17,817 nucleotides of DNA from Candidatus Bathyarchaeota archaeon (GTDB taxonomy: Archaea > Thermoproteota > Bathyarchaeia > Bathyarchaeales > UBA233): positions 1 to 17,817 of the forward strand of contig JARYMR010000020.1 of NCBI GenBank assembly GCA_029907045.1. Direction: 5' to 3'. This document shows, in pieces, positions 7,900-13,801 of this stretch. Below the pieces are notes generated by a model. The model ran no database searches. It was not told where the DNA came from and worked only from the letters and a program-made list of their open reading frames with translations. Numbering within the stretch: position 1 is the stretch's first letter; the number at the start of each line of letters is the position of its first letter. The position numbers were made by a program, and so were the translations under genes.

Positions 7900-7923
7900 A
7901 CACCCCACGATTTCTTTTGGAAC
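7900..7923 (-). promoter_or_regulatory. Origin recognition box-like element, copy A
   Basis: Read on the minus strand it begins GTTCCAAAAGAAA, then TCGT, then the G-run GGGGTGT. It agrees with the other two copies at the TTCCA, GAAA and GGGGTG blocks with the same internal spacing. Orc1/Cdc6 would bind it. Confidence 0.7.
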
Positions 7924-8076
7924 TCTATAAGTTTTACTTTAGTTTGTTTCTGATCTCTGTAACTGAAATATACTCTGAAAGGTAAAGATAATTAAAATTA
8001 CTATAATACTTATTGTAAAAGATTTTTGACAATCAACCAAAAACATAGTTTGCTATAAAAATAGAAAAAGACAATT

Positions 8077-8100
8077 TTTCCAAAGGAAAAAGAGGGGTGT
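8077..8100 (+). promoter_or_regulatory. Origin recognition box-like element, copy B
   Basis: The plus strand reads TTTCCAAAGGAAA, then AAGA, then GGGGTGT. The dyad core TTTCC/GGAAA is perfect in this copy. The G-run points right, into the AT-rich stretch, and faces copy C. Confidence 0.75.
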
Positions 8101-8278
8101 CCCTTACAAAAGAAATAAACGTGATAATAAAGGCAATTTTTTCTTACATTTCTTTCTTAATAAATTATCACTAAGTTCACAGTTTGTCGAGACCTTGTGA
8201 AATTAACTTAATAGCGCCTTTTTTCTAACTTCTTCTTTTAAATTATTTAATTTTTCTTGTTTCTTTTCTGTAAATTAG
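8101..8278. other. Putative DNA-unwinding element of the origin
   Basis: These 178 bases between inverted ORB copies B and C are about 25 percent G+C by count, clearly below the neighbouring genes. They contain runs such as AATTATTTAATTTTTC. The position between facing initiator sites fits the strand-opening region. No gene is supported in it. Confidence 0.6.
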
Positions 8279-8302
8279 CCACCCCTCCATTTCTACTGGA
8301 AA
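8279..8302 (-). promoter_or_regulatory. Origin recognition box-like element, copy C
   Basis: Read on the minus strand it begins TTTCCAGTAGAAA, then TGGA, then GGGGTGG. It is the copy nearest the widely reported archaeal ORB core TTCCAGTGGAAA. Its G-run points left toward copy B, so the pair is inverted. Confidence 0.75.
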
Positions 8303-8468
8303 TGAACATTATTTTAAGCTTCTTTTTCTTTTTTCAATTTAGAGAAAATGTGAAGTCTGTAAAACCAAAAGCATCGAAAAACTTCCTTCTTTTTCCTTTT
8401 TATTCGTTTAATGCATTTTTTCCTTTTTTCTCTTCTACCATAACAGCTATAACTTGTAAAGTGTAAAA
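8303..8468. other. Pyrimidine-rich intergenic stretch right of the origin
   Basis: The plus strand is strongly T and C rich (for example CTTCTTTTTCTTTTTTC and CTTTTTATTCG) up to the start region of the winged-helix gene. A 69-codon frame across it is low-complexity and is not accepted as a gene. It may extend the easily melted region or contain the promoter of the gene at 8501. Confidence 0.4.
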
Positions 8469-8481
8469 TTGTGAAACACAA
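8469..8481. promoter_or_regulatory. Inverted repeat, possible operator of the origin-flanking winged-helix gene
   Basis: TTGTGAAACACAA is a 5-bp inverted repeat with a 3-nt centre, placed 20 nt before the ATG at 8501. Position and symmetry suit binding by a winged-helix dimer, possibly the protein encoded just downstream. Such a short repeat can also occur by chance. Confidence 0.3.
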
Positions 8482-8500
8482 AACTTAGGTGCTTCGACTA

Positions 8501-8935
8501 ATGCCAGCTAAAAAAATGCGCATAGAACTCTTCGATAGTGAAGGCAATAAATATACTATAGCCTTTGAAGGCCAAATAACAAGGGAGAAAGCTCTTCGCC
8601 TATTAGATATGGTGGAACTTTTAGGTGGGGTATCCGCTGGTGAAGGAAACCCGGGGGCTTCCACTCCTTTGGCGTCCGATCAGCTAAATAAATATAACAA
8701 AGTTCGTATGATAATTCAGAAGCATTTTCCGTTGGTTTGGTTTTCTTCTCGGGATGTCCAGTTGGTTTATGAACAAGAATTAAAAGAGCCAATAAGTCTC
8801 AGCACGGTTGCAACATACCTCTACAGAATGTCAAACAAAGGATTGCTTGCTAAAGCTGGGGCCTCTAACCGCCTGAAATATAGGATTATGCCCACTTATC
8901 CGCAAATACTGCCTAAACAGCAAACACCACAATGA
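8501..8935 (+). CDS. Winged-helix protein flanking the origin, function unknown
   Basis: This 144-residue protein starts at an ATG with AGGTG (8487-8491) in ribosome-binding position; a GTG at 8489 lies inside that site and is rejected. Residues 6-43 form a strand-turn-strand-helix module (MRIELFDSEGNKYTIAFEG, then REKALRLLDMVELLGG). A Gly/Ser/Pro linker follows. Residues about 64-130 look like a winged helix, with helices around YNKVRMIIQKHF and SSRDVQLVYEQE. SLSTVATYLYRMSNKGLL is the recognition helix, followed by a basic wing ending RLKYRI. I do not recognise the family. Its place on the far side of the candidate origin from orc1/cdc6 makes a replication or origin-control role possible, but ordinary regulator function is equally compatible. 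It ends 4 nt from the convergent membrane-anchored gene. Confidence 0.8.
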   Translation: MPAKKMRIELFDSEGNKYTIAFEGQITREKALRLLDMVELLGGVSAGEGNPGASTPLASDQLNKYNKVRMIIQKHFPLVWFSSRDVQLVYEQELKEPISLSTVATYLYRMSNKGLLAKAGASNRLKYRIMPTYPQILPKQQTPQ

Positions 8936-8939
8936 AACT

Positions 8940-9647
8940 TTATTGGGCTAATTCCTTCTTCTTTAGAATGTTTTCCATTTCCTTCTTCACATTATACTTA
9001 AATGGAATTTTGCTTGTATCCCTCTCCAAGTAACCTCCTTCGTAAAGCTTCTTCATCAACCGCGCTGTATGTTCCCTGCTAAGCTTAATCCGCTCTTTTA
9101 TCTCAGGCGCAGTTTTAGGGCCTTCAGAAGCCAACATTTCTAGGACAGACAACTCTGTTTCTGTAAGAGGAGCTAAGGCCTTTTCTCTTTTTATGGGTAT
9201 TACTGCCTCAATCTTTGCCTCTGGAACCATAGAAAACCGCCGAGTTTGCTCTTCAACTTCCGAGACCTTTAAATTTAACCTTTCAAACGCTGCAGAAAGA
9301 GCACTAACTTTTTCATCAACTTCAACAAGCCTTTTTGACATTTCCTCTTTATACTCCAGAACTTTACTTACCTTTTCCTCTAAAGACCGCAACCCTTTAT
9401 GGGTTTCTTCAGCTTTGTTTATCGCTCTTTCACTTTTTGAGGAAAGGGCTTCAACTTTATAAGCCATCCGCTCCGTCTGTTCAGCTTTCTGCTTTAACTC
9501 TCTATTAAAACTCACCACTATGTCGTCAATTATTTCTCTTGCCTTTTCATATTCTCTCCGCACCTTTTGCACTTGCTTGTAATACTCAAAAGCAGTACAG
9601 ACTGTTAGAGCAAGCAGGCCTCCTATAAGAATCAAGAGTATATCCAA
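8940..9647 (-). CDS. Membrane-anchored coiled-coil protein with C-terminal winged helix
   Basis: Three parts are visible in about 235 residues. An N-terminal hydrophobic segment (LLILIGGLLALTVCTAF, about 3-19) should be a single membrane anchor. About 110 residues of charged heptad-like sequence follow and should form a long coiled coil (for example SLEEKVSKVLEYKEEMSKRL). The C-terminal 70 residues form a MarR/IclR-like winged helix: LTETELSVLEMLASEG, APEIKERIKLSREHTARLMK, then a wing. The C-terminal domain should lie in the cytoplasm. It resembles the archaeal group of predicted membrane-associated transcriptional regulators (COG2512-like). The GGTG before TTG at 9647 decides that start; a GTG at 9656 overlaps that site. 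A TGTGAT-word cluster lies immediately upstream. DNA tethering or membrane-sensing regulation is inference. Confidence 0.8.
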   Translation of the reverse strand: MDILLILIGGLLALTVCTAFEYYKQVQKVRREYEKAREIIDDIVVSFNRELKQKAEQTERMAYKVEALSSKSERAINKAEETHKGLRSLEEKVSKVLEYKEEMSKRLVEVDEKVSALSAAFERLNLKVSEVEEQTRRFSMVPEAKIEAVIPIKREKALAPLTETELSVLEMLASEGPKTAPEIKERIKLSREHTARLMKKLYEGGYLERDTSKIPFKYNVKKEMENILKKKELAQ

Positions 9648-9662
9648 GTAGAGCACCTCACT

Positions 9663-9680
9663 TGTGATTTATATGTGATT
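9663..9680 (+). repeat. Tandem TGTGATT words upstream of the membrane-anchored regulator
   Basis: TGTGATT occurs at 9663-9669 and 9674-9680, 11 bp or about one helical turn apart, just upstream of the start at 9647. These are the nearest members of the wider TGTGAT cluster in this gap and suit an operator position. Confidence 0.5.
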
Positions 9681-9700
9681 ACGCTTGATTCAAGCATGTT

Positions 9701-9715
9701 ACATCACACATCACA
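9701..9715 (-). repeat. 15-bp repeat ACATCACACATCACA, copy 1
   Basis: On the minus strand it is two direct TGTGATG heptamers plus T. An identical copy starts 71 bp further right at 9772, and a third lies inside the nitrilase gene at 11831. Confidence 0.6.
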
Positions 9716-9771
9716 TTTTTACCATAGAAGATTTAAGGATTACGGTGAAATCATGGATATTAAGTTCGATG

Positions 9772-9786
9772 ACATCACACATCACA
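9772..9786 (-). repeat. 15-bp repeat ACATCACACATCACA, copy 2
   Basis: Exact repeat of 9701-9715 in the same orientation. The flanking sequence is not conserved, so the 15-mer itself appears to be the conserved unit. A further TGTGATGTCAC lies at 9919-9929. Confidence 0.6.
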
Positions 9787-9925
9787 ATTCAGCGATACAG
9801 CGCTTACGGCTGCGATGATAAATTAAAAAGGGCAGTCTTAGGGATTTTTGGATTTTCAGCCCTATTTTGCGCCTCTATTGGCACAGCAAATTTGTGTATG
9901 TTTTACTTGTATGTGACTTGTGATG
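9787..9925. other. Intergenic DNA without a convincing gene
   Basis: No reading frame here has a ribosome-binding site plus a believable protein. It holds a possible stem pairing AGGGC near 9828 with GCCCT near 9859, each flanked by A and T runs. It ends in TGTGATGTCAC beside the stop of the next gene. It could hide a small RNA or just regulatory sites. Confidence 0.3.
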
Positions 9926-10405
9926 TCACGCAAAGCCCTCAGTGGGGTTTGAAAGCTTTTTCAAGCTATTTTCAAGCTCTTCTTTAACCATTTTGATGAG
10001 TTTTAAATGTTCGCCAAGTGCGCCGTCTTTGTTTGGTATCTCCTTATATGCTTCCATAAACTCGTGTAATTTGTTTGCTATTTCGAGATAGGGGTCGAGT
10101 TTTGTATCTTCAAAAACTCCCAAGTATCCTAGAAGCAATATAGTATAAATTGATTTTATGACATTTTCTTTTGCTTGTTTTAAAGTTCTATTAAAGGCTC
10201 CACGGCTTATTTTTGCCTTTGATAACCTTAATCTGGCTTTTTCGTCGTATTTTAGTTGTTTACCCGAAATATTTTCGGCTAAAATGTCAATAAGCAATGT
10301 TTCAAGCTGAGTTTTTGTTAAGTGGCTGTTTTTAGCAAGCATTTTGACAATAGGATCATTTAATGCGTTTGTTAACCAGACTTGGATGTTTTCTTTAAGT
10401 TTCAA
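9926..10405 (-). CDS. Conserved-looking hypothetical protein, all-helical
   Basis: I do not recognise this protein. I chose the TTG at 10405, which follows GGAG by 8 nt and gives 159 residues starting MKLKENIQVWLTNALND. An extension to an ATG at 10510 would read through the promoter and lacks a ribosome-binding site. The sequence is mostly helical and charged. It has a central basic stretch (KYDEKARLRLSKAKISRGAF, about residues 50-69) that resembles a DNA- or RNA-binding helix-turn-helix region, followed by a more hydrophobic helix (SIYTILLLGYLGVF). The C-terminus is an amphipathic coil (LKLIKMVKEELENSLKKL). There are no cysteines. It is divergent from the aminotransferase gene and has TGCCGAATG repeats around its TATA box. 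Confidence 0.75.
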   Translation of the reverse strand: MKLKENIQVWLTNALNDPIVKMLAKNSHLTKTQLETLLIDILAENISGKQLKYDEKARLRLSKAKISRGAFNRTLKQAKENVIKSIYTILLLGYLGVFEDTKLDPYLEIANKLHEFMEAYKEIPNKDGALGEHLKLIKMVKEELENSLKKLSNPTEGFA

Positions 10406-10424
10406 ACTTTTCTCTCCACAAACT

Positions 10425-10433
10425 TGCCGAATG
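10425..10433 (-). promoter_or_regulatory. TGCCGAATG repeat, start-proximal copy
   Basis: A 9-bp word identical to 10467-10475 and 42 bp away, about four helical turns. It falls where transcription of the minus-strand gene should begin, so a bound protein would block the promoter. Confidence 0.4.
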
Positions 10434-10456
10434 AATACACTTTTGTATACGACCAC

Positions 10457-10465
10457 TATTTTAAA
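10457..10465 (-). promoter_or_regulatory. TATA box of the 159-residue protein gene
   Basis: Read on the minus strand it is TTTAAAATA, about 55 nt before the TTG at 10405. Transcription would begin around 10434, leaving a leader of about 30 nt. Confidence 0.4.
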
Positions 10466-10466
10466 C

Positions 10467-10475
10467 TGCCGAATG
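10467..10475 (-). promoter_or_regulatory. TGCCGAATG repeat, copy next to the TATA box
   Basis: The second copy abuts the upstream side of the TATA box, where TFB would contact the BRE. Together with 10425-10433 it brackets the promoter. Confidence 0.4.
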
Positions 10476-10548
10476 TCATGATTAAAAGTACGCTTTTCTA
10501 ACACAAACATTTTATTTTAAAGGAAACAGTGTAGGATTAGGGGGCCCT

Positions 10549-11721
10549 TTGGTTTTAAACTTTAAACCCGCAGATCGCTTAAAAGGCATAAAGTATTCTG
10601 GAATACGCCGCTTTTTCGAAATAGCCCAAAAAACACCAAATGTTATCAATTTGAGCGTTGGTGAACCCGATTTTGTGCCGCCAAAACATGCTTTAGATGC
10701 TGGCTGGCAAGCCATGAAAGAAGGTAAAACTCACTATACACCAACTAATGGTATTTCTGAACTTCGAGAGGCTTTAGCGCAGAAAGCCTATCAAGAGCAT
10801 GGTCTTCGTTATGATCCAAACGCTGAAATACTTATTACTGCCGGTGGGACAGAAGCCATTTTTTTAGCTGTTGCTGGGCTAGTGAATCCTGGCGATGAAG
10901 TGATTATTCCAAACCCTGGCTTTGTTTGTTATGAACCGAGTGTTCTATTGGCTGGCGGTGTTCCTGTCTCTGTTCCTTTGTGTGAGGAAAATTCTTTCAA
11001 ACCCTCAATTGAGGATGTGATATCGCGGGTCACAAAAAAGTCACGTGTGATGATACTAAACTATCCTAACAACCCAACGGGTGCTGTTCTTTCCCATGAT
11101 GAGGCGGCTTCTTTAGCAAAGATTGCTGTTGAGCATGATATAGTTGTGATTTCAGATGAGGTTTATGAGAAAATAGTTTATGATGACGCTAAACACAGTT
11201 GTTTTGCTGTTTTCCCTGAAATGCGGGAACGTACCCTTGTCGTTAATTCTTTCTCTAAAACATATGCGATGACGGGTTTGCGTGTTGGATACATTTATGG
11301 TCCAAAGGAGCTTATTTCTTTCCTTTGGCTTGTCCACCAGTATGCAGTTGCTTGTGTAGATAGCCTAGCACAGCATATCGCCTTAGCAGCATTAGAAGGA
11401 CCACAAGACTTTGTTAAGAATATGTTGCATGAGTTTAACAGGAGAAGGCGATTAGTTCACAAGAGGCTTATGGAAATTGAAGGTTTTAATTGTGTCCTTC
11501 CAAAAGGAGCGTTCTATGTTTTCCCAAACATAAGCGCCTTTGGCATGAGTTCAGAAGAGTTTGCTGAATTTCTTTTGAAAGAGGCGGGTGTTGTGACCGT
11601 TCCAGGTTCTGCTTTTGGTGTTCATGGCGAAGGATACATAAGAATTTCGTATGCTACAGCTTATGAAAATTTGGAAGAGGCATTAAACCGTATAGAAATG
11701 GCTGTTAAAAAGATTAAGTAA
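10549..11721 (+). CDS. Class I/II PLP-dependent aminotransferase (aspartate aminotransferase-like)
   Basis: This 390-residue cytoplasmic enzyme carries every fold-type I active-site element. These are NNPTG with N175, SDEVYEKIVYD with D203 and Y206, the PLP Schiff-base lysine K237 in NSFSKTYAMTGLR, R245, and the substrate carboxylate arginine R365 in YIRISYA. The N-terminal INLSVGEPDF is typical of the aspartate/aromatic aminotransferase group (COG0436). The amino-acid substrate cannot be told from the sequence. The start is a TTG after a G-rich AGGGGG; no upstream in-frame start is available. It is monocistronic, divergent from the 159-residue gene, and its end lies 6 nt from the convergent nitrilase. 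Confidence 0.92.
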   Translation: MVLNFKPADRLKGIKYSGIRRFFEIAQKTPNVINLSVGEPDFVPPKHALDAGWQAMKEGKTHYTPTNGISELREALAQKAYQEHGLRYDPNAEILITAGGTEAIFLAVAGLVNPGDEVIIPNPGFVCYEPSVLLAGGVPVSVPLCEENSFKPSIEDVISRVTKKSRVMILNYPNNPTGAVLSHDEAASLAKIAVEHDIVVISDEVYEKIVYDDAKHSCFAVFPEMRERTLVVNSFSKTYAMTGLRVGYIYGPKELISFLWLVHQYAVACVDSLAQHIALAALEGPQDFVKNMLHEFNRRRRLVHKRLMEIEGFNCVLPKGAFYVFPNISAFGMSSEEFAEFLLKEAGVVTVPGSAFGVHGEGYIRISYATAYENLEEALNRIEMAVKKIK

Positions 11722-11727
11722 GCTATT

Positions 11728-12561
11728 TTATAACTCCTCTGCCTGCCTTTTTAATTCGTCGAAAAGTTCTGGGCGCAAATCCCTTAATATAGGAACGAAA
11801 GTTTCCACGGGCTTTATATCCGCATAATCCACATCACACATCACAAGGTCCTCTTCATCATATTTTGCTTGGGCTACAACTTTTCCATTAGGTCCCACAA
11901 GCCGGCTTCCTCCCCAAAACTGTAAGCCATCTTCTATGCCTACAAGGTTAACATAAGCCAGAAAAGCCGTGTTTTCTATAGCCCTTGCTAGGGTTAATGC
12001 CTCAAAAAATGCTTTTCTTATTGCTGGAGAAGCAGAGATGCAAACTATTAATTGGGCTCCTTTCAGCCGTGTTAGGCGGCTTACTTCTGGGAAAAATATA
12101 TCGTAACATATGATTAAGCCTATTTTTCCAATTTTCGTTTCAAAAGCTTCTACGCGATATCCTGTGCGGAAATACCTTTTTTCTTCAAAGACGCTGTGGG
12201 TTGGAAGATACATTTTTCGGTATTTTCCTATGAAGCCTTCTGGACCTATGAGAACCGCTGCATTATAAAGGGTGGCTTTAGTTTTTTCGCTTAATTCTGG
12301 CATGCCAAAAATGATATGAACGTTTGTTTTCTGGGCTATGCCTTCTAAGGCTTTAACTGATGGTCCTGGTATTGTTTCTGCTAACTCGTATATTTGGTCT
12401 CTAACAGTATAGCCTGTCAATGAAAGTTCTGGAAAAATTATAAGGTGGGCATTTTGCTTTTTGGCTTTGTTTACCAATTTTTCCATTTTCTTTATGTTTG
12501 CCGCTTTGTCTCCACGTTTGCAGCTGATCTGCGCCAATGCTATTTTAACTATGTTTTCCAT
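11728..12561 (-). CDS. Carbon-nitrogen hydrolase (nitrilase superfamily), possible glutaminase partner of NadE
   Basis: The 277-residue protein has the nitrilase catalytic triad: E45 in FPELSLTGY, K116 in YRKMYLP, and C152 in ICYDIFFPE. Its length fits a single nitrilase domain. It is the second gene of an operon, 15 nt after the NAD+ synthetase gene. In many organisms a nitrilase-type glutaminase domain is fused to NadE and supplies ammonia from glutamine. Here the two halves are separate, so a glutamine-hydrolysing subunit is a reasonable inference. An independent amidase (omega-amidase or carbamoylputrescine amidase-like) is the alternative. The start has GGAGA in proper position. An exact copy of the 15-bp ACATCACACATCACA repeat falls in its coding sequence at 11831-11845. 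Confidence 0.88.
   Translation of the reverse strand: MENIVKIALAQISCKRGDKAANIKKMEKLVNKAKKQNAHLIIFPELSLTGYTVRDQIYELAETIPGPSVKALEGIAQKTNVHIIFGMPELSEKTKATLYNAAVLIGPEGFIGKYRKMYLPTHSVFEEKRYFRTGYRVEAFETKIGKIGLIICYDIFFPEVSRLTRLKGAQLIVCISASPAIRKAFFEALTLARAIENTAFLAYVNLVGIEDGLQFWGGSRLVGPNGKVVAQAKYDEEDLVMCDVDYADIKPVETFVPILRDLRPELFDELKRQAEEL
11831..11845 (-). repeat. 15-bp repeat ACATCACACATCACA, copy 3 (inside nitrilase gene)
   Basis: Exact match to the intergenic copies at 9701 and 9772, in the same orientation. It encodes part of LVMCDVD near the protein's C-terminus, so this copy may be coincidental. Confidence 0.4.
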
Positions 12562-12576
12562 TTTTATTATTCTCCG

Positions 12577-13419
12577 TTAATGGTAAGCGCGGGGAAGTCT
12601 GAAATCTGCTCCTACGGTGCGATACTCAAGCTTAGTGGTTAATAACATTCTTCTTTTATGTTCCATGGAAAGCCACCGATTTTTTATTCTCTCCACAAGC
12701 TTCTTTTCCACACCCAACTGTTGGGCTATGTCTTTTGTTTCCATAAAATGTTCAAGTCCGTAAAGAATAAGGTCCAAAATTTCATATTTTATGCCAAGTT
12801 CCGTTTCTGCCAACTGTCCAGGCCAAAGGGCGGGGGAGGGTGGTTTTGCCAAGATTTCTTTTGGAATCCCTATGTGTTGTGCGAGTTTTCGAACTTGTGT
12901 TTTGTATAAGTCCATTATTGGTGATATGTCTGCGGCTACGTCTCCCCATTTTGTGAAGTAGCCCATCATAGTTTCTGACTTGTCTGAACTTCCGCAAACA
13001 AGCCTGTTATGCTTATTGGCGAAATAATAAATGTAAATCATTCGGGTTCTCGCTTTTATATTGCCCTTACACAAGTTATCTTTTGGATCAAAATTTGGTA
13101 TTGACTTATAGAATGTTTCCAAAGTGGGAGTAATATCGATCATTTTTGTTTTGAAACCAAATTTTTTAGCAACAAGTTCGGCGTGTTTAACATCCTTTTC
13201 GTTATAGGTTTCCTTTTCTGGTAGTATAAGCCCTAACACTTTTTCGCCGCCTATGGCTAGAGCAGAGAGGGCGGCTACAGTGGAGCTGTCTATGCCTCCA
13301 GATAATCCTAAAACTACGCCCTTCGCTTTTGATTTCTTCACATAATCTCTTATGAAACGCCTTATTTTCATTTCCACTTCTTGAAAGTCCAATTCTAGAA
13401 TTGAAGGTTTTAATTCCAA
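12577..13419 (-). CDS. nadE: NH3-dependent NAD+ synthetase
   Basis: It makes NAD+ from deamido-NAD+, ATP and ammonia. The 280-residue protein is a lone synthetase domain. It has the PP-loop LSGGIDSS (39-46), the GSSDKSE segment (143-149), the KWGDVAADISP segment (157-167) and the PPSPALWPGQ loop (193-202), all family hallmarks. No glutaminase domain is fused, but a nitrilase gene follows 15 nt downstream. The TTG at 13419 follows GAGG at a 10-nt spacing. An overlapping ATG in another frame gives only a short unrelated product. The promoter faces that of the Elf1 operon. Confidence 0.94.
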   Translation of the reverse strand: MELKPSILELDFQEVEMKIRRFIRDYVKKSKAKGVVLGLSGGIDSSTVAALSALAIGGEKVLGLILPEKETYNEKDVKHAELVAKKFGFKTKMIDITPTLETFYKSIPNFDPKDNLCKGNIKARTRMIYIYYFANKHNRLVCGSSDKSETMMGYFTKWGDVAADISPIMDLYKTQVRKLAQHIGIPKEILAKPPSPALWPGQLAETELGIKYEILDLILYGLEHFMETKDIAQQLGVEKKLVERIKNRWLSMEHKRRMLLTTKLEYRTVGADFRLPRAYH

Positions 13420-13454
13420 ATGGGTGCATCCTCATTATTTTTGTGGTTATAAAC

Positions 13455-13464
13455 GTATTTAAGG
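13455..13464 (-). promoter_or_regulatory. Putative BRE/TATA of the nadE-nitrilase operon
   Basis: On the minus strand it reads CCTTAAATAC, placed about 40 nt before the TTG start, which allows a short leader. TTTATAA a little closer to the gene is an alternative. Confidence 0.4.
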
Positions 13465-13466
13465 AC

Positions 13467-13478
13467 AAAAATAAAATA
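13467..13478 (+). promoter_or_regulatory. Putative TATA box of the Elf1-GGGPS operon
   Basis: AAAAATAAAATA lies about 45 nt before the ATG at 13519. Transcription would start near 13499, upstream of the GAAGG ribosome-binding site at 13506-13510. Confidence 0.4.
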
Positions 13479-13518
13479 CTGGGGTGATGTAAGCTTTACG
13501 GTATAGAAGGATTTGAGT

Positions 13519-13785
13519 ATGGGGCGAAGAAGGAGAAAAGTTGTTCGAATTCCTAAGAAACGATTGCCTAAATTCTTCTCTTGTCCAAAGTGTGGAAAGG
13601 AAGCGGTTAGGGTTGAAATTCTTCGTGAGGAAGGTCGTGCAATTGTTGGTTGTGGAAGTTGCGGTTTAAAGGAAGAGTTTAATGTTAAACCAGCGCAAAG
13701 CGAGGTTGATGTTTACTGTTTATTTACTGACAAACTTTATGGAAGTCCAAAGAAAAGCGTAGCCTCGGAGGTTCAAAGAGCTTAA
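13519..13785 (+). CDS. elf1: Elf1-like transcription elongation factor (zinc ribbon)
   Basis: The 88-residue protein has a very basic tail ([19 protein letters not shown]) followed by a four-cysteine zinc ribbon, C22-x2-C25 and C45-x2-C48. It then has the VDVY segment and a helix ([15 protein letters not shown]). This order matches eukaryotic and archaeal Elf1 (PF05129), which travels with RNA polymerase. I chose the ATG at 13519, 8 nt after GAAGG, over a TTG at 13513. It is the first gene of an operon with GGGP synthase, 16 nt downstream. The C-terminus is a little extended. A generic zinc-ribbon protein is the alternative, but the VDVY motif makes Elf1 likely. Confidence 0.85.
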   Translation: MGRRRRKVVRIPKKRLPKFFSCPKCGKEAVRVEILREEGRAIVGCGSCGLKEEFNVKPAQSEVDVYCLFTDKLYGSPKKSVASEVQRA

Positions 13786-13801
13786 GGATAGGCTGATATT
13801 T

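Larger units (their letters stand above)
7890..8310. other. Candidate chromosomal replication origin (oriC)
   Basis: Between the divergent orc1/cdc6 and winged-helix genes lie about 750 bp without a credible gene. They hold three copies of a 24-bp element with a TTCCA-GAAA core and a GGGGTG tail, listed separately. Two copies face each other with their G-runs inward around a stretch that is about 75 percent A+T. This matches the established plan of archaeal origins: inverted ORB elements flanking a DNA-unwinding element next to orc1/cdc6. Origin activity itself is inferred. Confidence 0.78.

Noticed and set aside
8257..8466. 69-codon plus-strand reading frame right of the origin
   Set aside because: Low-complexity Phe/Leu/Ser product caused by pyrimidine-rich DNA, no ribosome-binding site, and it overlaps ORB copy C.
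9685..9987. 100-codon plus-strand frame with a hydrophobic stretch
   Set aside because: It has no ribosome-binding site, its N-terminal part is made from the ATCACA repeats, and it overlaps the end of a better-supported minus-strand gene.
13482..13490. GGTG followed by ATGTAA, a start-stop mini-frame upstream of Elf1
   Set aside because: It is too short to assess, and it may lie upstream of the predicted transcription start.
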